From Flavobacteriia bacterium (GTDB taxonomy: Bacteria; Bacteroidota; Bacteroidia; Flavobacteriales; Flavobacteriaceae), in assembly GCA_003973375.1 (NCBI GenBank), contig QNYL01000298.1, positions 1 to 5,031 on the forward strand: a DNA stretch of 5,031 bases, read 5' to 3'. The notes under the pieces were generated by a model. The model ran no database searches and was not told the DNA's origin. It worked only from the letters and a program-made list of their open reading frames with translations. Position 1 is the stretch's first letter. Each line of letters starts with the position of its first letter. The position numbers were made by a program, and so were the translations under genes. Positions 1-5,031 of this stretch are shown here, one piece after another.

Positions 1-78
1 AATCTGGCAGCAACCCCTACAGTGAATTCCTTTACAAAAACCTTAGAGATTATTATTAACCATATTTATAAGAATTAA
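1..78 (+). CDS. 3' end of an upstream gene, possibly the BtuF-like corrinoid-binding protein (partial)
   Basis: Frame 1 is open from the window edge to a TAA at 76-78 and gives a 25-residue tail ending LEIIINHIYKN. The stop lies four bases before the adenosyltransferase start, the tight spacing expected of an operon partner. An amphipathic final helix after a Thr-Pro turn resembles the C-terminus of class III periplasmic binding proteins such as BtuF, and a BtuF gene would be expected next to btuC and btuD. That identification is mostly inference from context, because 25 residues carry no diagnostic motif. Frame 3 is also open to a TAA at 57-59 (tail ending SEFLYKNLRDYY), so the frame itself is not certain. 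I prefer frame 1 because its third codon positions are more A/T-rich, as in the neighbouring genes, and because of the short spacing. Confidence 0.42.
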   Translation, partial: NLAATPTVNSFTKTLEIIINHIYKN

Positions 79-82
79 AATT

Positions 83-610
83 ATGAAGAAAGGACTGATT
101 CATGTTTATACAGGAGAGGGTAAGGGAAAAACAACAGCATCCGTTGGACTTGCGGTAAGAGCTTTAGCCCATGGGTTTAAGGTTTGTTATGCATTTTTTA
201 ATAAAAAACCATCAAAATACGGTATTACAGAAATAAACTTACTCGATAAGCTTGGAGCAATTATTTTTGATACAGATGCTCAACATCCTTCTTTTGATAA
301 AACTGTAACAAAGGCAATGCATACAGAAATCACTAAATTAAATTTTGAAAAATTAAAGCTTTTTGTTGAAGAAAATGACTTCGATTTACTGATTATTGAC
401 GAATTATTAATTTCTGTAAGAGATGGGTTTTTAGAAGAAGATGAGATTTTGAATTTTTTTAAAAGTAAGCCAAAAAAGTTAGAGTTGGTATTGACAGGGA
501 GAGGTGCTACGGATAAAATTATGGATAAAGCAGATTATGTTAGCAATATTCAAATGATAAAACATCCCTATCAAAAAGGCCTGAAAAGCAGAAAAGGAAT
601 TGAGTTTTGA
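83..610 (+). CDS. cobO: Corrinoid (cob(I)yrinate/cobalamin) adenosyltransferase, CobO/BtuR/CobA family
   Basis: The 175-residue protein belongs to the P-loop CobA/CobO/BtuR family, cytosolic enzymes that transfer the 5'-deoxyadenosyl group of ATP to cob(I)alamin or related corrinoids to make the coenzyme form. The N-terminus runs straight into the family P-loop GEGKGKTT (residues 11-18), followed by a helix with VGLAVRALAHG (21-31). The Walker B-like strand DLLIIDE is at 101-107, LTGRGA at 137-142, and the hallmark C-terminus HPYQKGLKSRKGIEF at 161-175. It is shorter than enterobacterial BtuR (about 196 residues) because it lacks the N-terminal extension before the P-loop. The segment after the first strand (YAFFNKKPSKYG, 36-47) departs from the usual QF(I/M)KG pattern. 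The ATG at 83 is the natural start, since the P-loop strand begins within three residues. It probably belongs to the same transcript as the transporter genes downstream, where it would activate imported corrinoid. Confidence 0.9.
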   Translation: MKKGLIHVYTGEGKGKTTASVGLAVRALAHGFKVCYAFFNKKPSKYGITEINLLDKLGAIIFDTDAQHPSFDKTVTKAMHTEITKLNFEKLKLFVEENDFDLLIIDELLISVRDGFLEEDEILNFFKSKPKKLELVLTGRGATDKIMDKADYVSNIQMIKHPYQKGLKSRKGIEF

Positions 611-661
611 TTGGCATAAAAATTTACAATACGATGTTAATATCTTACATTTAAAAAAGAT

Positions 662-1666
662 ATGAGTTCAAAACATATCAAACAAGTTTTTTTTATTGCA
701 ATAATGTTTTTATTGCTGATAACTGTTTCGTTGCTTGCTCTTTCAGTTGGTGAGATTAATTTTACCCCAAATGAAATTCTAAAAATATTTAAGAATCAAA
801 CGGGTATTGAATATATGATAATCCATAATATTCGGCTTCCTCGTATTATTCTTGGAATTGCAGTTGGAGGAGCCTTAAGTCTTTCAGGTGTTTTATTGCA
901 AGGTGTTTATCGAAATCCATTAGTAGAACCCTATACTTTAGGTATTTCAGGAGGAGCATCTCTTGGAGTTGCTATCACAATTATTTTTAATTTAAGTTTT
1001 GTATTCGGGGTGTATATGCTACCTGTATCGGGTTTTATAGGTGCTGTAGCAACTACATTTTTGGTTTATATCCTTGCTGTTAGAAAAAATTATTACAATA
1101 TCAACAGAATGCTTTTGATAGGGGTAATGATAAGCTTTATGTCGTCTTCAACAATGATGTTCCTAATGTCAACAACAACTGCCGAAAACTTAAATAGCAT
1201 TATTTTTTGGATTATGGGTTCGCTGGATGAGCCTAATAAAATCCTAGTAAAAGCAGTTTTTTATATATCCTTAGTTGGTTTAGCTACATCTTATTTGATG
1301 GCAAATCCGTTAAATGCACTGCGCTTGGGTGAATCAAAGGCCAAGCATTTAGGGGTAAATACTACATTTATCATTAGGGCTATATTTATTCTTGCATCAA
1401 TTTTGACAGGGGTAAGTGTTTCTGTTGCAGGTGTAATAGGTTTTGTTGGTTTGATCATACCACATTTAATGAGATTGATAATCGGATCTGATTTCAGATT
1501 ATTATTAATCTCTTCTTTTTTAGGTGGCGGCATATTTATTTTAATTAGCGATATCATTGCCCGAACTATTATTGCACCAAATGAATTGCCAATAGGCGTG
1601 ATTACCGGAATGATAGGAGGAATTGTGTTTATTATTGTAATGAGCAGATCCAAAATAAAAATATAA
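662..1666 (+). CDS. btuC: BtuC-like cobalamin ABC transporter permease (FecCD family)
   Basis: The 334-residue, very hydrophobic protein has the length and motif order of FecCD/BtuC permeases, inner-membrane subunits that form a homodimeric channel with about ten helices per chain. Visible landmarks are a first membrane helix at about 9-28, RLPR (58-61), the conserved block from Q80 to G102 containing YRNPLVEPYTLGISGGASLG, GFVGLIIPHLMR (260-271), which includes the region that contacts the ATPase in this family, and PNELPIGVITG (307-316). The family also imports ferric siderophores and heme. Cobalamin is inferred from the adjacent adenosyltransferase, CobC-like phosphatase and riboswitch-preceded receptor. 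The ATG at 662 follows an in-frame TAA at 638-640, and no other ATG lies between them. Its stop codon overlaps the next start by one base (TAATG), which suggests translational coupling with the ATPase. Confidence 0.9.
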   Translation: MSSKHIKQVFFIAIMFLLLITVSLLALSVGEINFTPNEILKIFKNQTGIEYMIIHNIRLPRIILGIAVGGALSLSGVLLQGVYRNPLVEPYTLGISGGASLGVAITIIFNLSFVFGVYMLPVSGFIGAVATTFLVYILAVRKNYYNINRMLLIGVMISFMSSSTMMFLMSTTTAENLNSIIFWIMGSLDEPNKILVKAVFYISLVGLATSYLMANPLNALRLGESKAKHLGVNTTFIIRAIFILASILTGVSVSVAGVIGFVGLIIPHLMRLIIGSDFRLLLISSFLGGGIFILISDIIARTIIAPNELPIGVITGMIGGIVFIIVMSRSKIKI

Positions 1667-2472
1667 TGGATAACAAGAATTTTCTTAAAATAGAAAAACT
1701 GAAAAGCGGCTATACTGATAAATTTATTATCGATAACATTAGTTTTGATATTTCCAAAGGATCTTTTACCGGAATTATTGGACCGAATGGGTCGGGAAAA
1801 ACAACTTTGTTTAAAACGATAACCGGAGAATTATCCCTTGTAAAAGGAAGTATCTATTTAAACAACAATAATATCTTAAAAATGCAACCGAAACAAAAGG
1901 CACAAAAAATTGCAATCGTAACACAAACTGCCGATGCAGTTGATATTTCGGTTGAAGATTATGTGCTGATGGGACGGTATCCTTATAAGAAGAAATTTCA
2001 ATTATTTGATACGGCAGAAGATCTTGAACTGGCACATAAATTTATGAAACTTACAGGTGTTCTGAGGTTTAAGGATAAGTTGATGACCGAATTAAGTGGT
2101 GGAGAGCAACAGTTAGTGGCAATTGCCAAAGCACTGGCACAGGAGCCTGAGTTGTTGCTTTTAGACGAGCCTACATCTCATTTGGATATTTCACATCAAA
2201 TGCAAGTTCTAAATCTGATACAGAAATTAAATGAAGAATATAATCTGACCGTTTTAATGATTATTCATGATTTGAATCTTGCAGCAGAATTTTGTGATTT
2301 TATAATAATGTTGGATCAGGGAAAAATATATGTAAAAGGAACACCCGAAGAAGTTTTGACTTATAAAAATATTGAAGAAGTTTTCAATGCTATTGTGATT
2401 ACTCAGGAAAACAGAATTACTAAAAAGCCCTCTATTTTATTAGTTTCAGACAAAACCTACAAACAGATCTGA
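1666..2472 (+). CDS. btuD: BtuD-like cobalamin ABC transporter ATP-binding protein
   Basis: The 268-residue protein is a complete ABC ATPase that would power the BtuC-type permease from the cytoplasmic side. Walker A is GPNGSGKT (39-46), the Q-loop glutamine is Q87, the signature is LSGGEQQ (143-149), Walker B is LLLLDEP (163-169) with E168 as catalytic glutamate, the D-loop is SHLD (171-174) and the switch histidine is H201. The stretch VLMGRYPYKK (100-109) between Q-loop and signature is typical of the FecE/BtuD/HmuV subgroup that pairs with FecCD permeases. A tail of about 50 residues follows the ATPase core, with GTPEEVLTYKNIEEVF recognisable from the same subgroup. The start shares its A with the btuC stop, and the next gene begins one base after this stop, so the three genes look like one translationally linked unit. 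Substrate assignment rests on context. Confidence 0.9.
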   Translation: MDNKNFLKIEKLKSGYTDKFIIDNISFDISKGSFTGIIGPNGSGKTTLFKTITGELSLVKGSIYLNNNNILKMQPKQKAQKIAIVTQTADAVDISVEDYVLMGRYPYKKKFQLFDTAEDLELAHKFMKLTGVLRFKDKLMTELSGGEQQLVAIAKALAQEPELLLLDEPTSHLDISHQMQVLNLIQKLNEEYNLTVLMIIHDLNLAAEFCDFIIMLDQGKIYVKGTPEEVLTYKNIEEVFNAIVITQENRITKKPSILLVSDKTYKQI

Positions 2473-2473
2473 G

Positions 2474-3004
2474 ATGTTGAAATTAATTATTGTACGACAT
2501 GGAGAAACTATTGAAAATGTAAATGGTATATGTCAGGGGCAAACACATGGAACACTTTCAGCACGTGGAAAACAGCAGAACAAATTACTTGCAAAAAAAT
2601 TGAATAAGGTAAAAATTCACAAAATATATACAAGCCCTTTAAAAAGAGCATTGGAAACAGCAAGAGAAATCCATAATTATCACAGAATTGAATTAGAGCA
2701 AACAGATCAACTTTCAGAATGGTATTTAGGTAAATTACAAGGTAAAAAATTTCCGGAGTTTTTTGATTTGACTAAACTTGATGATGATATGGAAAACGCC
2801 GTTTTGGTTAAAAAGAGGCTACTCACTTTAATGAAGAGAATTGCAACGGAGCATAAAAATGAAACTGTAATGCTTGTTAGTCATGGTTTAACAATTAAGG
2901 TTCTTATTAGTATTTTAAAGAATATCAGAATAGATAAAGTTCAAGAGATTGAATTAATGAAAAATTCTGATTACAAATATTTTATAGTGGATAATAATTT
3001 TTAG
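2474..3004 (+). CDS. cobC: CobC-like histidine phosphatase (alpha-ribazole phosphatase family)
   Basis: This 176-residue cytosolic protein belongs to the histidine phosphatase (phosphoglycerate mutase-like) superfamily. The catalytic motif RHGE is at 8-11 (phosphorylated histidine H9), N15 and G22 follow as in the family, SPLKRALETA (54-63) supplies the second arginine R58, E82 in LSEWYLGKLQG sits at the general-acid position, and the second histidine is in VSHG (H137). All core catalytic residues appear present. CobC members remove the phosphate from alpha-ribazole-5'-phosphate or adenosylcobalamin-5'-phosphate during nucleotide-loop assembly. That substrate is inferred here from the neighbours, because the superfamily is promiscuous. 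The protein is compact: only about 55 residues separate E82 from H137, so the cap region is short compared with typical CobC of about 200 residues. It starts one base after the btuD stop (TGAGATG), consistent with coupled translation, and is the last gene of the cluster. Confidence 0.8.
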   Translation: MLKLIIVRHGETIENVNGICQGQTHGTLSARGKQQNKLLAKKLNKVKIHKIYTSPLKRALETAREIHNYHRIELEQTDQLSEWYLGKLQGKKFPEFFDLTKLDDDMENAVLVKKRLLTLMKRIATEHKNETVMLVSHGLTIKVLISILKNIRIDKVQEIELMKNSDYKYFIVDNNF

Positions 3005-3014
3005 TTAAATAACC

Positions 3015-3045
3015 TTTGTTACATAGAAATAAAGCTTTAATTTTG
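3015..3045 (+). promoter_or_regulatory. Predicted Bacteroidota sigma-A promoter for the riboswitch-btuB transcript
   Basis: A TTTG at 3015-3018 (the -33 element) and TAATTTTG at 3038-3045 (an exact match to the -7 consensus TAnnTTTG) are separated by 19 bases, the spacing known for Bacteroides-type promoters. The predicted transcription start falls at about 3049-3053, immediately before the 5' strand of the proposed riboswitch P1 stem (3053-3057). That independent agreement raises confidence. In a genome this AT-rich, such motifs also occur by chance. Confidence 0.6.
3030..3039. repeat. 10-base perfect palindrome between the promoter elements
   Basis: TAAAGCTTTA is a perfect inverted repeat that sits in the spacer and overlaps the first two bases of the -7 element. 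It could be an operator half-site arrangement, but a short A/T-rich palindrome may be chance. It has no loop and no following long T-tract, so it is not a convincing terminator for the upstream gene. Confidence 0.3.
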
Positions 3046-3052
3046 TCATGAA

Positions 3053-3221
3053 TTTGGTTTTCCGCATTATATTTTTAATCGGAATGAAAAGGGAATCCGG
3101 TGAAAAACCGGAGCTATACCCGTAGCTGTAAGCCTTAAGAAAAGCTTTTTCAAACTTCGTCACTATCACAATTTTGATGGGAAGGCGTGAAAGAGTAAGG
3201 TAAGCCAGAAGACCTGCCAAA
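3053..3221 (+). ncRNA. Cobalamin (adenosylcobalamin-type) riboswitch aptamer
   Basis: The leader of the btuB-like gene contains the conserved blocks of the cobalamin riboswitch in the right order. They are GGGAATCCGGTG (3091-3102), a perfect hairpin TCCGGT/ACCGGA (3096-3101 with 3107-3112), ACCCGTAGCTGTAA (3118-3131), CACT...GATGGGAAGG (3161-3185) and the B12 box (3203-3218). Further pairing is visible: TTTGG at 3053-3057 with CCAAA at 3217-3221 (P1), GGG 3091-3093 with CCC 3119-3121, CCTTA 3133-3137 with TAAGG 3196-3200, and a local hairpin TTCCG/CGGAA (3060-3064 with 3080-3084). These RNAs bind cobalamin coenzymes and lower expression of the downstream gene. Its position between a promoter and a btuB start is the classic arrangement. 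The boundaries are set by the P1 pairing I can see. Confidence 0.95.
3203..3218 (+). promoter_or_regulatory. B12 box of the cobalamin riboswitch
   Basis: The sequence AGCCAGAAGACCTGCC is a near-perfect B12 box; the usual form AGCCAGGAGACCTGCC differs at one purine. Its last two C residues form part of the proposed P1 stem, as in the E. coli btuB leader. It lies 30 bases before the btuB start codon. Confidence 0.95.
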
Positions 3222-3248
3222 ATAATATGTTCGGGTTAAACAAAAATA
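3222..3248 (+). promoter_or_regulatory. Probable riboswitch expression platform and btuB translation initiation region
   Basis: Only 27 bases separate the aptamer from the btuB ATG. There is no G/C-rich hairpin followed by a U-tract, so intrinsic termination is unlikely here and control of translation initiation fits better (inference). A weak hairpin TGTT/AACA (3228-3231 with 3239-3242) exposes the loop CGGGTTA. The CGGGT in it (3232-3236) is complementary to ACCCG of the aptamer core (3118-3122). No strong Shine-Dalgarno is visible; the bases before the ATG are A-rich (CAAAAATA), as is common for Bacteroidota starts. Confidence 0.5.
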
Positions 3249-5031
3249 ATGTCAATAAAAAAAATTACAATTCTTGTATTTGTATCTTTTTTACATTTTA
3301 CAATTATCGCACAAGAACTAGATACCATTGTTCTATTGGATGATGTTGAATTAACAGTAAAAAAAGATAAATTCCTTGTTGGGAGTAAAATAGAAACGAT
3401 TGATTCACTCAGGCTGAGCCATGTTTCGGGAGGTACTCTAACAGATATGATCAATCGAAACCTGCCCATTTATATCAAACAAGATGCCGGTGGGTTATCA
3501 ACAATCCGGTTTAGAGGTACCAGCCCGGATCATACTGCAATTATGTTTGGAGGTCTAAATATCAACTCTCTTACGTTAGGGCATTCCAATATGTCAAATA
3601 TCCCTGTGTTTCTGTTTGACGATGTGAAAATTCAGTTTGGAAGTTCCAGTTCCTTATATGGTACCGATGCAATTGGAGGAAGTATTCAATTGGATAACAA
3701 ACCCAGATGGAACCATGGTCTAAGTGCTTTATTTCAGCAAGATATAGGTAGTTTTGGTTCTTATTTTACAGGTGGTAAATTTGATTACAGCAATGCCAAG
3801 ATACACTATGGAATTAAGGCTTTTTACCAGCAAAAAGAAAATGATTTTCCGTTTTTAAATATTGCTGTAAAAGATTTTGAAAAAGATGAATATGTTAATG
3901 ATGTTCAAAAAAATGCTGCGATAAAAAATTATGGTATTTTACAAGAATTTAATTATAAAATATCAGATAATTTCTTCTTTTTCACAAAAAAATGGTATCA
4001 ATACAATTGGCATGAAATTCAACCCAACATGTCCTCAAATTACTATGGGGCTGACTATAAAGAGATTGAAAATAAGAATTTACGAATTGTTTCGGGTTTA
4101 AACTACAATAATGGTAAACATAAGGTGAGTACAAGCTTTGGGTATGTTTATGATTATCAATTATATAACAACACTTATGATCAAATTATATCTACGCAAT
4201 CGTTCATATCTAATATCAACTATTTCAATTCGGATTTACTTTTTGGCAAGTTCAATATAGGTATTAATTATTCGCACCTGACCTCTGATGTATATGCTTA
4301 TGCAGATAAAATTAACGAAGACAGATTTGATTTCTTTTCGTCTTATAAAGTGAAACTGGTGCCAAAATTAACCATGGCTGTAAATCTTAGAGAATCTGTT
4401 GTTTTAGATTATACCAACCAGTTTTCTCCATCACTAGGCTTTGATTATTTAATACTTGAAACCAGTGAAAATACCCTTAGAACTACTGCTTCAATTGCAA
4501 AAAGTTTTAAAATTCCAACCTTTAACGATCGTTTTTGGAACCCAGGAGGTAACCCAGATTTACTACCCGAAAATGGAATGAATTATGAAATAGGAGAAGA
4601 TTTTATTATAAACAAAGAAAAGAAGACCTCTACTTTTGGAGTTTCTTTTTTCTTAATGAATGTTGATAATTGGATACAATGGGTGCCTTCGGGAGCTATA
4701 TGGAGCCCAGTTAATTTAAAAATGGTACAAAGTTTTGGTACAGAATTTAGTTTCGATAAAAAATGTGAACTGGGAGCAGTGGATCTGAACTGGGGAGTTA
4801 ATTACAGTTATACAGATGTGTCCAATGTAGATGATTTTTGGAGTTTTAATTTTTCTGATAGAAAGCAATTATCTTATACTCCTAAATATATAGCAAATAT
4901 TTATACCGGTATACTTTACAAAAAATGGTATTTTAATGTAAACGGATCTTATACAGGAATTAGGTATACAACCGGTAAAGATAAAATTGAAGCTTACCTT
5001 TTAGCAAATACTATTATAGGTAGAAATATTT
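3249..5031 (+). CDS. btuB: BtuB-like TonB-dependent vitamin B12 outer-membrane receptor (3' end outside window)
   Basis: The frame is open from the ATG at 3249 to the last base (594 complete codons) with no frameshift or internal stop. Residues 1-21 form a signal peptide (KK, hydrophobic core, then IIA|Q), with likely cleavage before Q22. A weak TonB-box-like stretch DTIVLLDDVEL follows at about 25-35. The plug domain spans roughly 50-150, with LSTIRFRGTSPDHT (83-96) and SLYGTDAIGGSIQLDN ending near 148, both close to the BtuB/FepA plug pattern. The remainder is aromatic-rich alternating beta-strand sequence of the barrel. The motif FKIPTFNDRFWNPGGNPDLLPE in the late barrel is a common TonB-receptor landmark. 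No carboxypeptidase-like N-terminal extension is present, so it is not SusC-type. The last barrel strands, perhaps 50-70 residues, lie beyond the window. The riboswitch immediately upstream supports cobalamin or another corrinoid as the ligand and B12 repression as the control. Confidence 0.92.
   Translation, partial: MSIKKITILVFVSFLHFTIIAQELDTIVLLDDVELTVKKDKFLVGSKIETIDSLRLSHVSGGTLTDMINRNLPIYIKQDAGGLSTIRFRGTSPDHTAIMFGGLNINSLTLGHSNMSNIPVFLFDDVKIQFGSSSSLYGTDAIGGSIQLDNKPRWNHGLSALFQQDIGSFGSYFTGGKFDYSNAKIHYGIKAFYQQKENDFPFLNIAVKDFEKDEYVNDVQKNAAIKNYGILQEFNYKISDNFFFFTKKWYQYNWHEIQPNMSSNYYGADYKEIENKNLRIVSGLNYNNGKHKVSTSFGYVYDYQLYNNTYDQIISTQSFISNINYFNSDLLFGKFNIGINYSHLTSDVYAYADKINEDRFDFFSSYKVKLVPKLTMAVNLRESVVLDYTNQFSPSLGFDYLILETSENTLRTTASIAKSFKIPTFNDRFWNPGGNPDLLPENGMNYEIGEDFIINKEKKTSTFGVSFFLMNVDNWIQWVPSGAIWSPVNLKMVQSFGTEFSFDKKCELGAVDLNWGVNYSYTDVSNVDDFWSFNFSDRKQLSYTPKYIANIYTGILYKKWYFNVNGSYTGIRYTTGKDKIEAYLLANTIIGRNI

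Noticed and set aside
611..661. A possible promoter or regulatory RNA in the 51-base gap between cobO and btuC.
   Set aside because: I found no TAnnTTTG element, no stable hairpin and no B12-box-like sequence. It looks like a plain A/T-rich intergenic spacer.
1291..1653. A 120-codon open frame on the minus strand inside the permease gene.
   Set aside because: It lies fully antisense to a strongly supported FecCD permease, and its Ile/Pro-rich, low-complexity composition is what the reverse of hydrophobic membrane-helix codons gives.
1811..2035. A 74-codon minus-strand open frame inside btuD.
   Set aside because: It is antisense to the conserved ATPase core, shows no recognisable domain and has no initiation context.
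662..2472. An alternative assignment of the transporter to ferric siderophore or heme uptake.
   Set aside because: The FecCD and FecE/HmuV families do overlap with these, but the adjacent adenosyltransferase, the CobC-like phosphatase and the cobalamin riboswitch make corrinoid the better substrate.
3139..3150. The GAAAAGCTTTTT segment as an intrinsic terminator (AAAAGCTTTT palindrome with a T-run).
   Set aside because: It lies in the variable part of the riboswitch, between conserved blocks. The stem would have no proper loop and no G/C-rich base, so early termination here is unlikely.
3005..3220. A 71-codon minus-strand open frame over the intergenic region.
   Set aside because: It is the reverse complement of the riboswitch and promoter; conservation there is explained by RNA structure on the plus strand.
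3236..3469. A 77-codon minus-strand open frame at the start of btuB.
   Set aside because: It is antisense to the signal peptide and plug domain of the receptor, with no family resemblance.

Overview
The window is an AT-rich stretch of a bacterial genome carrying a vitamin B12 (cobalamin) uptake and activation locus. Several things point to the Bacteroidota: low GC with A/T-rich translation starts lacking strong Shine-Dalgarno sequences, a TTTG / TAnnTTTG type promoter, a TonB-dependent receptor whose signal peptide ends in Ala-Gln, and the gene order itself. I cannot assign a genus from the sequence.

Layout, all on the + strand: (1) bases 1-78 hold the last 25 codons of an upstream gene, possibly the periplasmic binding protein of the transporter. 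(2) Bases 83-610 encode a CobO/BtuR-type corrinoid adenosyltransferase. (3) Bases 662-1666 encode a BtuC-like FecCD-family permease. (4) Bases 1666-2472 encode a BtuD-like ATPase, sharing one base with btuC. (5) Bases 2474-3004 encode a CobC-like histidine phosphatase, one base after btuD. (6) Bases 3005-3248 are non-coding and hold a Bacteroidota-style promoter followed by a cobalamin riboswitch with an intact B12 box. (7) From 3249 to the end of the window runs an open, 3'-truncated btuB-like outer-membrane receptor gene.

Read as a pathway, the BtuB-like receptor would bring corrinoid across the outer membrane using TonB energy. The BtuCD-like importer, with a binding protein encoded outside or at the left edge of the window, would carry it across the inner membrane. 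The CobO-like enzyme would add the adenosyl group, and the CobC-like phosphatase could act in nucleotide-loop assembly or salvage. No de novo corrin-ring genes lie in the window, which fits uptake and salvage, although the flanks are unseen.

The riboswitch stands directly before btuB and behind its own promoter, so B12 feedback on the receptor is the best supported regulatory statement. The compact four-gene cluster before it has no visible riboswitch of its own here; its control region must lie further upstream. I did not find a convincing undescribed system. The points worth a second look concern regulatory architecture and sequence divergence inside a known kind of locus.
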